Source: Pseudomonas sp. TH43
Lineage (GTDB): Bacteria > Pseudomonadota > Gammaproteobacteria > Pseudomonadales > Pseudomonadaceae
Length of the DNA: 64,000 bases
Assembly (NCBI RefSeq): GCF_016650635.1
Contig: NZ_JAEKFI010000003.1
Span: 620,001 to 684,000 of the forward strand
Direction: 5' to 3'
Numbering within the stretch: position 1 is the stretch's first letter; each line of letters begins with the position of its first letter. The notes below the pieces were generated by a model. That model was not told the origin of the DNA. It made no database searches and saw nothing but the letters and a program-made list of their open reading frames with translations. Positions 53,515 to 60,971 of this stretch are shown in pieces. The position numbers were made by a program, and so were the translations under genes.

Positions 53515-53808
53515 TCAGACCGGGTCGTTGCGTCGCAGCAACTCTTCGGGCAGATGTTCAATGTACTCGTCCTCGGCCGGTGGCATTTGCAGGTGATAGC
53601 CCTGCTTGTCGAGGTTTTCCAGGACAACGACGATGTCTTCGCTGGCCAGTTTGCGCTCGGGGGTCAACACCAGGCTGAAGGTAAAGATGGCTTTGCCGAA
53701 AGCCGCCATCAACGCCTCAGGCACGCGTTCCAACTCATCGCTCTTGAGCACGTAGAGATACATGCCTTTGCGCTTCGAGCTTTGGTAAATAGAGCAAATA
53801 CGTTTCAA
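53515..53808 (-). CDS. ycgL: YcgL domain protein
   Basis: A 97-residue protein of the YcgL family: [20 protein letters not shown] opens the alpha/beta fold, and [17 protein letters not shown] is the conserved C-terminal segment. Its ATG overlaps the rnd stop (ATGA), so it is co-translated with RNase D, which suggests but does not prove a role in RNA metabolism. Confidence 0.93.
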   Translation of the reverse strand: MKRICSIYQSSKRKGMYLYVLKSDELERVPEALMAAFGKAIFTFSLVLTPERKLASEDIVVVLENLDKQGYHLQMPPAEDEYIEHLPEELLRRNDPV

Positions 53809-54938
53809 GGCTGTTCTCCGGCGGTGGCCAGGCTGTCGAGCAGCATCTGACCCATGAGTTCGCGGCGCCAGCCACGCAGCGACTCAGGCAATTGGTATGG
53901 GCCCTCGGGGAAGCCGCTTTTGACCAGTGCTTCGAGGGTTTTCTTGCGCAGCATCAGTTCTGGCGCCATGTCCAGGCGTTCCGCCTCGACCTGACCGAGT
54001 GCACGCAGTTGTTTGATCAACGCAGCAGCTTCGACCGGCAAAGGCTCCGGCACGGCGGGCGGCCATTGATCAGGCCCCACACTGCCAGAGCGTTTGATCA
54101 GATCAAGCAGAAATTGACCGTCCTGACGCACGGTACGCGGATGCATGTCTTCGATTTTGCCCAGCGCCGCAAGGTTGTCCGGTTGCGTGCGAGCCAACGG
54201 CCACAGCGAATGCTCACGAACGATGCGGTTGCGCGGCAGGTCACGGGCGCGGGCTTCGGTTTCACGCCAGGCGCACAGCTCGCGCAGTACAGCCAGTTGC
54301 GCGCGGGAGAGTTTCCACGCCAGTTTGGCTTCGCGGTAAACCTCGTACGGATCGGTTTCGCGGCGCAGATTGGCAACCAGCTCAGCGCCGTCTTCCAGCA
54401 CCCAGTTGAATTTGTCGTCAGACAGTTTCGGCCGCAGTTGTACGAAAACCTCCGCCAGATGCACGGCATCTTCGGCGGCGTAGCTGATTTGCGTGTCGGA
54501 CAACGGACGTTGCAACCAGTCGGAACGGGTCTCGCCCTTCGGCAACTCAATGCCCAGTACTGCTTGCACCAGGCGTGAATACCCCATCGAGAAGCCGAGG
54601 TTCAGATAGGCGGCGGCCAGTTGCGTATCGAACAACGGCGCCGGCAGGCTGCCGGTCAAGCGCAGCAGGACTTCGAGGTCTTCGCTGCACGCGTGCAGGA
54701 CCTTGAGCACCGCCGGGTTTTCCAGTAACGCGGCCAGCGGTTGCCAGGCATTGATGGTCAGCGGATCGATCAGGTAGGCGCGTTTGCCGTCGCCAACCTG
54801 TAACAGACCGGCAATCGGGTAGAAGGTGTCGACCCGCATGAATTCGGTGTCGAGGGCAACGAACGGCAGTTGCTGCCACTCGGCGCAAAACTGCGCGAGG
54901 CTTTCGTTGTCGCGAATCCAGTGAATATCGATGGCCAC
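53805..54938 (-). CDS. rnd: Ribonuclease D
   Basis: A 377-residue 3'-5' exoribonuclease that trims tRNA and other small RNA ends. DEDDy motifs: VALDTEFMR (Exo I), [11 protein letters not shown] (Exo II) and [13 protein letters not shown] (Exo III, Tyr and Asp). The HRDC domains follow (about residues 210-360). GTG at 54938 is chosen (GGGAG upstream); further upstream codons are not family-like. Overlaps ycgL. Confidence 0.94.
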   Translation of the reverse strand: MAIDIHWIRDNESLAQFCAEWQQLPFVALDTEFMRVDTFYPIAGLLQVGDGKRAYLIDPLTINAWQPLAALLENPAVLKVLHACSEDLEVLLRLTGSLPAPLFDTQLAAAYLNLGFSMGYSRLVQAVLGIELPKGETRSDWLQRPLSDTQISYAAEDAVHLAEVFVQLRPKLSDDKFNWVLEDGAELVANLRRETDPYEVYREAKLAWKLSRAQLAVLRELCAWRETEARARDLPRNRIVREHSLWPLARTQPDNLAALGKIEDMHPRTVRQDGQFLLDLIKRSGSVGPDQWPPAVPEPLPVEAAALIKQLRALGQVEAERLDMAPELMLRKKTLEALVKSGFPEGPYQLPESLRGWRRELMGQMLLDSLATAGEQP

Positions 54939-55076
54939 ACGGCTCTCCCTTGAAGAATGGCGCGCAGTATATATCGCCACCGGCGATTTACGCGCCTGCA
55001 GAGGGCAAGAGCTGTAACGAAATGTCCTGCCCAAGAGAAAGAATAGTCTGACAGAGGAAACAGACACCCCTTCCCC

Positions 55077-55098
55077 CTGCGGCAGCTCCTACAGGGGG
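55077..55098. repeat. Single REP half-site
   Basis: CTGCGGCAGCTCCTACAGGG alone, between rnd and eptA; the partner arm is absent. Confidence 0.7.
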
Positions 55099-55105
55099 GA
55101 GTGGC

Positions 55106-56755
55106 TCAGTCTTTGGCCAGGACGCCGTCGATCACCGCGCCTCGGCACCCGGCGAACATGTCCAGGTCGGGCTGATAGACCGAGCTCTTCACTTCCAGCA
55201 GGCCGAGCATCGAGTGGAACAGGTTGTCCTGGCTCAACGGTTTGTCGCGGCTCATCTGCAGGCAGTGGGTGTCAACCGAATAGGCCTTTTGATAGCTGTC
55301 GCTAAACCACGCCAGCATCGCTACATGCTTTTGTTGCTCCGGCGCCAGCATGTAGGGCGTGCCATGCAGGAACAGATTGTATTCGCCCAGCGACTCCCCG
55401 TGATCCGACAGGTACAACATGGCGGTATCGACTTTGTCCTGATTGCTGCGCAATACATCGATCAGACTCGACAGCACATGGTCGGTATACACCAGCGTGT
55501 TGTCGTAACCATTGACGATACTTTCACGGCTGCAATTGTTCAGTGCATTGCTTTCACAGACAGGCGTGAAGTGCTCGTACTCTTTGGGGTAACGCTTGAA
55601 GTATTCCGGGCCGTGGCTGCCCATCTGGTGCAGTACCAACACGGTGTCTTTGTCCAGATGATCGATAAAACCTTGCAGGCCTTGCAGAAGGATTTCATCG
55701 CGGCATTCGCTGTTGGCGCACAACACCGGATCTTTCAAGTTGCTGACATCCTGCAACGTCACCCGATCACACGTGCCTTTGCAACCCGACTGATTATCGC
55801 GCCAGATCACGTCGATACCGGCGCGCTTGAGCACATCCAGCAGGCCTTCTTCGTTCTTTGCCTTGCTGGCGTCGTAATCCTTGCGGCCCATGTTGGAGAA
55901 CATGCAGGGCACCGAAACCGCGGTTTCCGTGCCGCAGGAATGCACGTCGGTAAAAGCAATCAGCCCAGCTTCCTGGTCCAGTTGTGGGGTTGTGTCACGG
56001 TTGTAACCGAGAATCCCGAAGTTCTCGGCTCGGGCACTTTCGCCCACCACCAGCACCGTCAGTGATTTGCGCGGTTGAAGTTTCAGATCGGGATTGCGCT
56101 GAGCGTCCTCGCCGATCTTGATGAACGGTTGCCGGGCCGAGACCACTTGTTCACGCAGGTAACCGGCCGACGCGCCGATGTAGTTGCTGGGCACCAGCAT
56201 CAAGCGAATTTCGTGGTGATTACGAAACAGCGAGGACAACCCCTGATAGTTGGCCAATGCCACGCCGCCAATGACCGCTACCGAGGCCACACTGACAATA
56301 ACTTTGCTGATCAACTCACGGTGCCAGCGCCGATAATTGACCGGCACTTCCCACAACAACCATGACGGTAAAACACCCAGTAAAAAAATATAAGCAAACA
56401 ACTTAAACGACAGCAGATCACGCACTTCCGTTGCATTGGTTTCGGCAAAGTTACGAAACATGCCGGCGTCTATCATGACGCCATATTGACTCATGAAATA
56501 AGCCACGCCGGCGCTGAACAGAAATATCAGCGTCAGCAGCGGTTTGAGCAGCGGACGGAAAGCCAGAAAGGTCAGTACGATGTTGAACGCCGCCAGGATC
56601 ATGGCCCCGAACGCCACTCGCATGGCGATGCCCTTGGCATCCGATGCAGTGATATCGAACAGGTGCTGCCAGAGCACAAAGTTGCAGGCGATCAAAAGAA
56701 AGGCGCTGGCGATCAACGTCACCCATTCCGGGCGCACGGCTCTTAACTTCAACAT
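55106..56755 (-). CDS. eptA: Lipid A phosphoethanolamine transferase
   Basis: A 549-residue inner-membrane enzyme adding phosphoethanolamine to lipid A phosphates, which lowers polymyxin binding. Five helices in residues about 10-170, then the periplasmic sulfatase-fold domain. Metal ligand E239 in VVGESAR, nucleophile T278 in SCGTETAVSVPCMFS, and metal-binding SDHGESLGE and HGTP segments; paired cysteines (C274-C284 and others) as in EptA/MCR. The upstream region has a ColR-like box and an inverted repeat. Comparable to PA1972. Confidence 0.94.
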   Translation of the reverse strand: MLKLRAVRPEWVTLIASAFLLIACNFVLWQHLFDITASDAKGIAMRVAFGAMILAAFNIVLTFLAFRPLLKPLLTLIFLFSAGVAYFMSQYGVMIDAGMFRNFAETNATEVRDLLSFKLFAYIFLLGVLPSWLLWEVPVNYRRWHRELISKVIVSVASVAVIGGVALANYQGLSSLFRNHHEIRLMLVPSNYIGASAGYLREQVVSARQPFIKIGEDAQRNPDLKLQPRKSLTVLVVGESARAENFGILGYNRDTTPQLDQEAGLIAFTDVHSCGTETAVSVPCMFSNMGRKDYDASKAKNEEGLLDVLKRAGIDVIWRDNQSGCKGTCDRVTLQDVSNLKDPVLCANSECRDEILLQGLQGFIDHLDKDTVLVLHQMGSHGPEYFKRYPKEYEHFTPVCESNALNNCSRESIVNGYDNTLVYTDHVLSSLIDVLRSNQDKVDTAMLYLSDHGESLGEYNLFLHGTPYMLAPEQQKHVAMLAWFSDSYQKAYSVDTHCLQMSRDKPLSQDNLFHSMLGLLEVKSSVYQPDLDMFAGCRGAVIDGVLAKD

Positions 56756-56786
56756 AAAGGTGGGCTATTCCTGAAAAGACCAACCT

Positions 56787-56814
56787 TGGTTAATTGTGAA
56801 AATTCCATTAACCA
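56787..56814. promoter_or_regulatory. Inverted repeat in the eptA leader
   Basis: TGGTTAAT-N12-ATTAACCA, perfect eight-base arms, 32 to 59 bases upstream of the eptA start. Could be an operator or a hairpin in the mRNA. Confidence 0.35.
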
Positions 56815-56853
56815 GGGCGTGACAAACTTTAAGCAGGCAACCATCAATTTTTT

Positions 56854-56869
56854 GTGAAAAAGACGCCAA
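56854..56869 (-). promoter_or_regulatory. ColR-like binding site upstream of eptA
   Basis: Minus strand TTGGCGTC-TTTTTCAC, about 100 bases upstream of eptA. The ColR consensus I recall is YYNASNNY-TTTTTCAC; this matches at all fixed positions but one (G for A). ColRS is reported to control lipid A phosphoethanolamine addition in response to zinc in P. aeruginosa. Confidence 0.5.
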
Positions 56870-56960
56870 CGAATAGTTGGGCTGCACGCAAAGTCTGAAA
56901 CTGGCGGAGTATTTGAGAATGGTTCAGCTGTTATTCAGTGTTTTGCTTCTGCGCTGCTCC

Positions 56961-57053
56961 TTGTAGGAGCCGAGCTTGCTCGCGAAGAGGCCGTGTCAGG
57001 CAAAGATGCTTTGCCTGACACGGCCTCTTCGCGAGCAAGCTCGGCTCCTACAA
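56961..57053. repeat. Perfect 45-bp inverted repeat (REP pair)
   Basis: Arms 56961-57005 and 57009-57053 are exact reverse complements with a three-base loop ATG. The outer part is the TAGGAGCCGAGCTTGCTCGCG REP unit. Lies between divergent eptA and MFS genes. Confidence 0.95.
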
Positions 57054-57159
57054 GGGATTTGGGGGCAATTGGATTTTTAGATCTCCCGCTGGGTTTTCTG
57101 ATTTGCCGGACCGGCCCGCTCCGTGCCTAATCGTCAGCCTCTGATTCAAAGGTCTGAAG

Positions 57160-58344
57160 ATGGAAAATGTCCGCGCCACCACCCGCCCCGCTGTCTGGTT
57201 GATGCTCGCCATCATGCTGGTAGCCCTCAACCTGCGGCCGTCGATGGCGGCTGTCGGGCCATTGCTGTCGGCCATTCGAGGCGAGATTTCGCTGAGCTTC
57301 AGCCTCGCCTCGCTACTGACCATGCTGCCGGTGATGGCGATGGGGCTGGCGATGTTTTTCGGTATCGGCATCAGTCAGCGACTCGGCGAACGGCGCACGG
57401 TGTTGTTGTCGCTGCTGATCATTGGCCTGGCGACGCTGTCGCGGCTGTTTGTCGACTCTGCCGCCGAACTGATTATCAGCGCCGTGCTGGCGGGGATTGG
57501 CATTGCGCTGATTCAGGCGTTGATGCCGGCGCTGATCAAATCGCGCTTCGCCGACAACGTGTCGATGTGCATGGGCTTATATGTCACGTCGATCATGGGC
57601 GGCGCGGCGATTGCGGCCTCGTTCGCTCCGCAGGTGATGGTGCAGACCGCTAGCTGGCGCCTGGGCCTGGCCATTTGGGCCGTGTTGGCGCTTATGGCGT
57701 TGCTGTTCTGGTGGACACAACGCGCAAGCCTGCCGCACGCAATGACGACGGTAGTGAAGAAAGAATCCTTCTTCGCCAATTCCCGCGCCTGGTTACTCGC
57801 GCTCTTCTTCGGCCTGGGGACGGCGTCCTACACCTGCGTTCTCGCCTGGCTGGCGCCGTACTACGTGGAAAAAGGCTGGAGCGAACAAAACGCCGGTCTG
57901 TTGTTGGGTTTTCTGACGGCCATGGAGGTGATCTCCGGCCTGGTGGTTCCGGCGATCGCCAATCGCAGCCGTGATCGTCGCGTGGTGCTGATGGCGTTGC
58001 TCGGGCTGATCATCGCCGGTTTCTGTGGGCTGATCCTCAGTCCACAACACTTCAGCCTGCTGTGGCCGTGTCTGTTGGGTCTGGGCATTGGCGGCTTATT
58101 CCCGATGAGTCTGATCGTCTCGCTCGATCACCTCGACAACCCGCAACGCGCCGGTGGCCTGACGGCGTTCGTGCAAGGCATCGGCTATCTGATTGCCGGT
58201 CTCTCGCCGCTGCTGGCCGGGATGATCCGCGATCAACTGGGCAGCTTCGAGTGGGCGTGGTGGTCGCTGACCGCGGTGATGGTGGTTATGTTGCTGATGG
58301 TACTGCGCTTCGATCCCCGGCATTACACGCGACACTTTGCCTGA
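57160..58344 (+). CDS. CynX/NimT-type MFS transporter
   Basis: A 394-residue transporter with 12 predicted helices. The opening helix LAIMLVALNLRPSMAAVGPLLS, with NLRP-motif, is characteristic of the CynX/NimT group of anion and nitroimidazole transporters. Loop ISQRLGERR matches the MFS loop 2-3. Substrate unknown; this group includes cyanate and bicyclomycin-like exporters. Divergent from eptA with the hairpin between. Confidence 0.9.
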   Translation: MENVRATTRPAVWLMLAIMLVALNLRPSMAAVGPLLSAIRGEISLSFSLASLLTMLPVMAMGLAMFFGIGISQRLGERRTVLLSLLIIGLATLSRLFVDSAAELIISAVLAGIGIALIQALMPALIKSRFADNVSMCMGLYVTSIMGGAAIAASFAPQVMVQTASWRLGLAIWAVLALMALLFWWTQRASLPHAMTTVVKKESFFANSRAWLLALFFGLGTASYTCVLAWLAPYYVEKGWSEQNAGLLLGFLTAMEVISGLVVPAIANRSRDRRVVLMALLGLIIAGFCGLILSPQHFSLLWPCLLGLGIGGLFPMSLIVSLDHLDNPQRAGGLTAFVQGIGYLIAGLSPLLAGMIRDQLGSFEWAWWSLTAVMVVMLLMVLRFDPRHYTRHFA

Positions 58345-58528
58345 TCGGCTAAAGGCTTCTGGCCATCTTTCAGCGCTTTGATCAGCGACGTCGTGTTGCT
58401 AAAACTTTCTGTCCCACAATTGTCCGTGAAACGTCCTACAAGGCTTTGTCCTGGCACCATCGTTCCGCTAGGATCACTCGCACACGTTTGCGCGGATTCA
58501 GCGCAAGGAGCACAGCGGGACGGAATGG

Positions 58529-59464
58529 ATGCTGAACAGTAATTTGCTTCGAAAGCTCGACATGCAGGATCTCATGGTGTTTATCGCCGTGTATGAGCAG
58601 AGCAGTGTCACCGATGTGTCGGAAACGTTGTGCGTCAGTCAGTCCACCGTCAGTTATTGCCTGAAAAAACTGCGCACCAGTTTCGAAGACGAACTGTTCA
58701 TCAACACCCGCACCGGCATGCGCCCGACCTACAAGGCCAGCAGCATGTACGGGCATGTGCAGAAGATTCTCGAGAGTATCAACCTGTGCCACGCCGGCGC
58801 CCCGGCCTTCGACCCGACCCGGCAAGCGGTCACGTTCAATATCTGCGCCCCGGAATACTTCGAGCAATTGATCTTGCCGCGCCTGTTGAAGCGCTTCGAC
58901 TTCGACGATTTGCCGGTGATGGTCAACATGCACAAGTTTGAAACCGACGTGCCCGCGGACGAACTGCGCGACGGCAGTCTCGACCTGGTGATCAGTTTCG
59001 GCCCCAACTTCCACCGCCATCACACCGATCTGAAGTCTCGGATGCTGCTGGAAGATGATCTTGTCTGCGTCTTCGACAAACGCGCCACGCCACTGGAACC
59101 ACGCCTGAGCCTGCAAGCCTTTACCGAGCGCCGACATGTGTTCCCGACGCCATGGACGTCGACCACCAACATGGTCGACGGCTGGTTGGCGCGGCAGGCC
59201 CAGAAACGCCAGATCGTGGCGCGCTCGAACAGTTACAGCGCTGCGCTGAAAATGATCACCGGCACCGACTTCATCCTCACCCTGCCCCGGCGTATCCAGC
59301 GTTTGCTGACCAACGAGGCGGTGTTCAATCACTGCGAAGCACCCAACGGATTGCCAGGGTTCACCCTCGACATGCAGTGGAGCCAGGGCGTTGATCAGGA
59401 CAGCGCCAACGTTTGGCTGCGCGAGCAAGTGATCAAGGTATGCAGTGAGCTGGAGGCGGCCTGA
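58529..59464 (+). CDS. LysR-family regulator (NodD/LeuO-like)
   Basis: A 311-residue LysR protein. DNA-binding helix in SETLCVSQSTVSYCLKKLR (residues about 31-49). The effector domain begins with FNICAPEYFEQLILPRLLKRF, the NodD/LeuO-like subgroup pattern. Convergent with the CHMI gene three bases later. Target not visible; could act on the isomerase gene or on the second LysR gene nearby. Confidence 0.92.
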   Translation: MLNSNLLRKLDMQDLMVFIAVYEQSSVTDVSETLCVSQSTVSYCLKKLRTSFEDELFINTRTGMRPTYKASSMYGHVQKILESINLCHAGAPAFDPTRQAVTFNICAPEYFEQLILPRLLKRFDFDDLPVMVNMHKFETDVPADELRDGSLDLVISFGPNFHRHHTDLKSRMLLEDDLVCVFDKRATPLEPRLSLQAFTERRHVFPTPWTSTTNMVDGWLARQAQKRQIVARSNSYSAALKMITGTDFILTLPRRIQRLLTNEAVFNHCEAPNGLPGFTLDMQWSQGVDQDSANVWLREQVIKVCSELEAA

Positions 59465-59467
59465 GTC

Positions 59468-59833
59468 CTACACGCCGATGGCGGTTTTGCTGTAGGACTC
59501 GCGATCAATGTCGACCAACTCGACGCACAACTGCACCTCAACGCCAACGGGCCATTCGCAAAGATCCTGCAATACCGCCAGCAGACTTTGCGAAAGCTGT
59601 TTCTTGATCTCCGGCGAGCGGCCGCTGAGCAGCGCCAGCTTCACGTGCACGAAAGCACGCTCGCCCATGGCGGTGCCGACCTTGAAGGTTGCAACCTTGA
59701 CCGCACGGCTCTTGATATCGAACTCCGCCGCGAACTGACCGGAACCCACCAGCGTGTTGTTGAGCCGGATCAACGCCACATCGGCGTTCAACTGCGGCAG
59801 GTTGGCGGTGTATTCCATGTGCAGGTGTGGCAT
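59468..59833 (-). CDS. 5-carboxymethyl-2-hydroxymuconate isomerase
   Basis: A 121-residue tautomerase-superfamily enzyme. After Met removal the N-terminal Pro is the catalytic base (MPHLHMEYTANLP). FKVGTAMGERAFVHVKLALLSGR is the CHMI family core. It converts CHM to its keto form in homoprotocatechuate breakdown. No other hpa genes are present, so the enzyme may serve another keto-enol substrate. Start at 59833 follows GGAG. Confidence 0.9.
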   Translation of the reverse strand: MPHLHMEYTANLPQLNADVALIRLNNTLVGSGQFAAEFDIKSRAVKVATFKVGTAMGERAFVHVKLALLSGRSPEIKKQLSQSLLAVLQDLCEWPVGVEVQLCVELVDIDRESYSKTAIGV

Positions 59834-59882
59834 CGGGAGGCTCCAGTCAGTCAGCGTAAAGACCGTACTTATAGCCAGCACA

Positions 59883-59980
59883 TGTAGGCGCTGTCGAGTG
59901 AAACGAGGCTGCGATCTTTTGATTGTGCTTTTTAAATCTCAAGATCAAAAAATCGCAACGTACCGCAGCGCCTACAGGGG
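59883..59980. repeat. REP-like pair supplying a LysR stop codon
   Basis: TGTAGGCGCTGTCGAGTGAAAC and a divergent inverted copy around AAGATCAAAA. The right arm gives the TAG (59972-59974) and last Pro-Leu codons of the next gene. Confidence 0.78.
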
Positions 59981-60898
59981 AATGTCGGTAACCGGCCGTT
60001 CGCTCATGAACGCTTCAAGCCGCGAACGCAACCAGCGTTCGGCCGGGTCGCTGTCGACGTGGCTGAGCCAGACCATCGACAGGTCGAGTGTCGGCGTCTT
60101 GAACGGAAACGGTTCCTTGAACAGCAATCCCGAGGTGGCCATGGCGGCCGCGGTGTAATCCGGCAAGCTGGCGATCAGATCAGTACCGGCCAACAGCGCC
60201 GGCAACGCGCTGTATTGAGGCACCGACAGAACCACTTGGCGGGTGCGCCCGAGTTCCGCCAGCCACTCATCAGCGAACCCACTGACATTGGCCGTGTGCG
60301 AAACCAGTACGTGCGGCCTTGCGCAATACTCGTCGAGGGTCAGCGGTGTAGCCGAGGCATCGGCACGCAGGATGCTCGGCTGAATATGCCGCAGCAATTT
60401 GCGTTTGGCATTGGCCGGCAGGCCACGGGTCTGGCTGATACCGACGGTGATGTCACCGGCGGCGAGCAGGTCGGGAATCCGCCAGTAATCGACATGCTGC
60501 ACCACAAACACCACGTTCGGTGCTTCCTGTCGCAGCGCGCGCAACAACGGCGGCAGAAGGCCGAATTCGACGTCGTCGGACAGGCCGATGCGAAAGGTCA
60601 TGGTACTGACCGCCGGATCGAAATCGCGGGTCAGGCTCAGCGCCACCGACAGCGAATCGAGTGCAGGCTTGAGGTGGCGAAAGATATCCTCGGCGCGAGC
60701 AGTCGGTTCCATGCGATGGCCAACGCGAATGAACAGCGGATCGTTGAGCATCGTGCGCAGACGATTGAGCGCCGAACTGATGGTCGGCTGGCCAAGAAAC
60801 AGCTTCTCGGCCGCCCGGGTCACGTTGCGTTCGAGCATCAACGTCTCGAACACCACCATCAGGTTGATGTCGGCCTTGCGTAGTTCATTGCGATTCAT
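59972..60898 (-). CDS. LysR-family regulator (NodD/LeuO-like)
   Basis: A 308-residue LysR protein with helix AAEKLFLGQPTISSALNRLR (residues about 30-49) and effector domain starting STMTFRIGLSDDVEFGLLPPLL, same subgroup as the regulator at 58529. It ends with Pro-Leu-TAG from a REP element, so the C-terminus is element-derived. Same strand as the CHMI gene, 138 bases upstream of it. Target unknown. Confidence 0.92.
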   Translation of the reverse strand: MNRNELRKADINLMVVFETLMLERNVTRAAEKLFLGQPTISSALNRLRTMLNDPLFIRVGHRMEPTARAEDIFRHLKPALDSLSVALSLTRDFDPAVSTMTFRIGLSDDVEFGLLPPLLRALRQEAPNVVFVVQHVDYWRIPDLLAAGDITVGISQTRGLPANAKRKLLRHIQPSILRADASATPLTLDEYCARPHVLVSHTANVSGFADEWLAELGRTRQVVLSVPQYSALPALLAGTDLIASLPDYTAAAMATSGLLFKEPFPFKTPTLDLSMVWLSHVDSDPAERWLRSRLEAFMSERPVTDIPL

Positions 60899-60971
60899 CC
60901 ATTGCCCCCTGCTCCCCGGAATAGCGGCAGTGTAGAAAGGCCTTGGGGGCGGCGTCCATCGTCACGATGCG

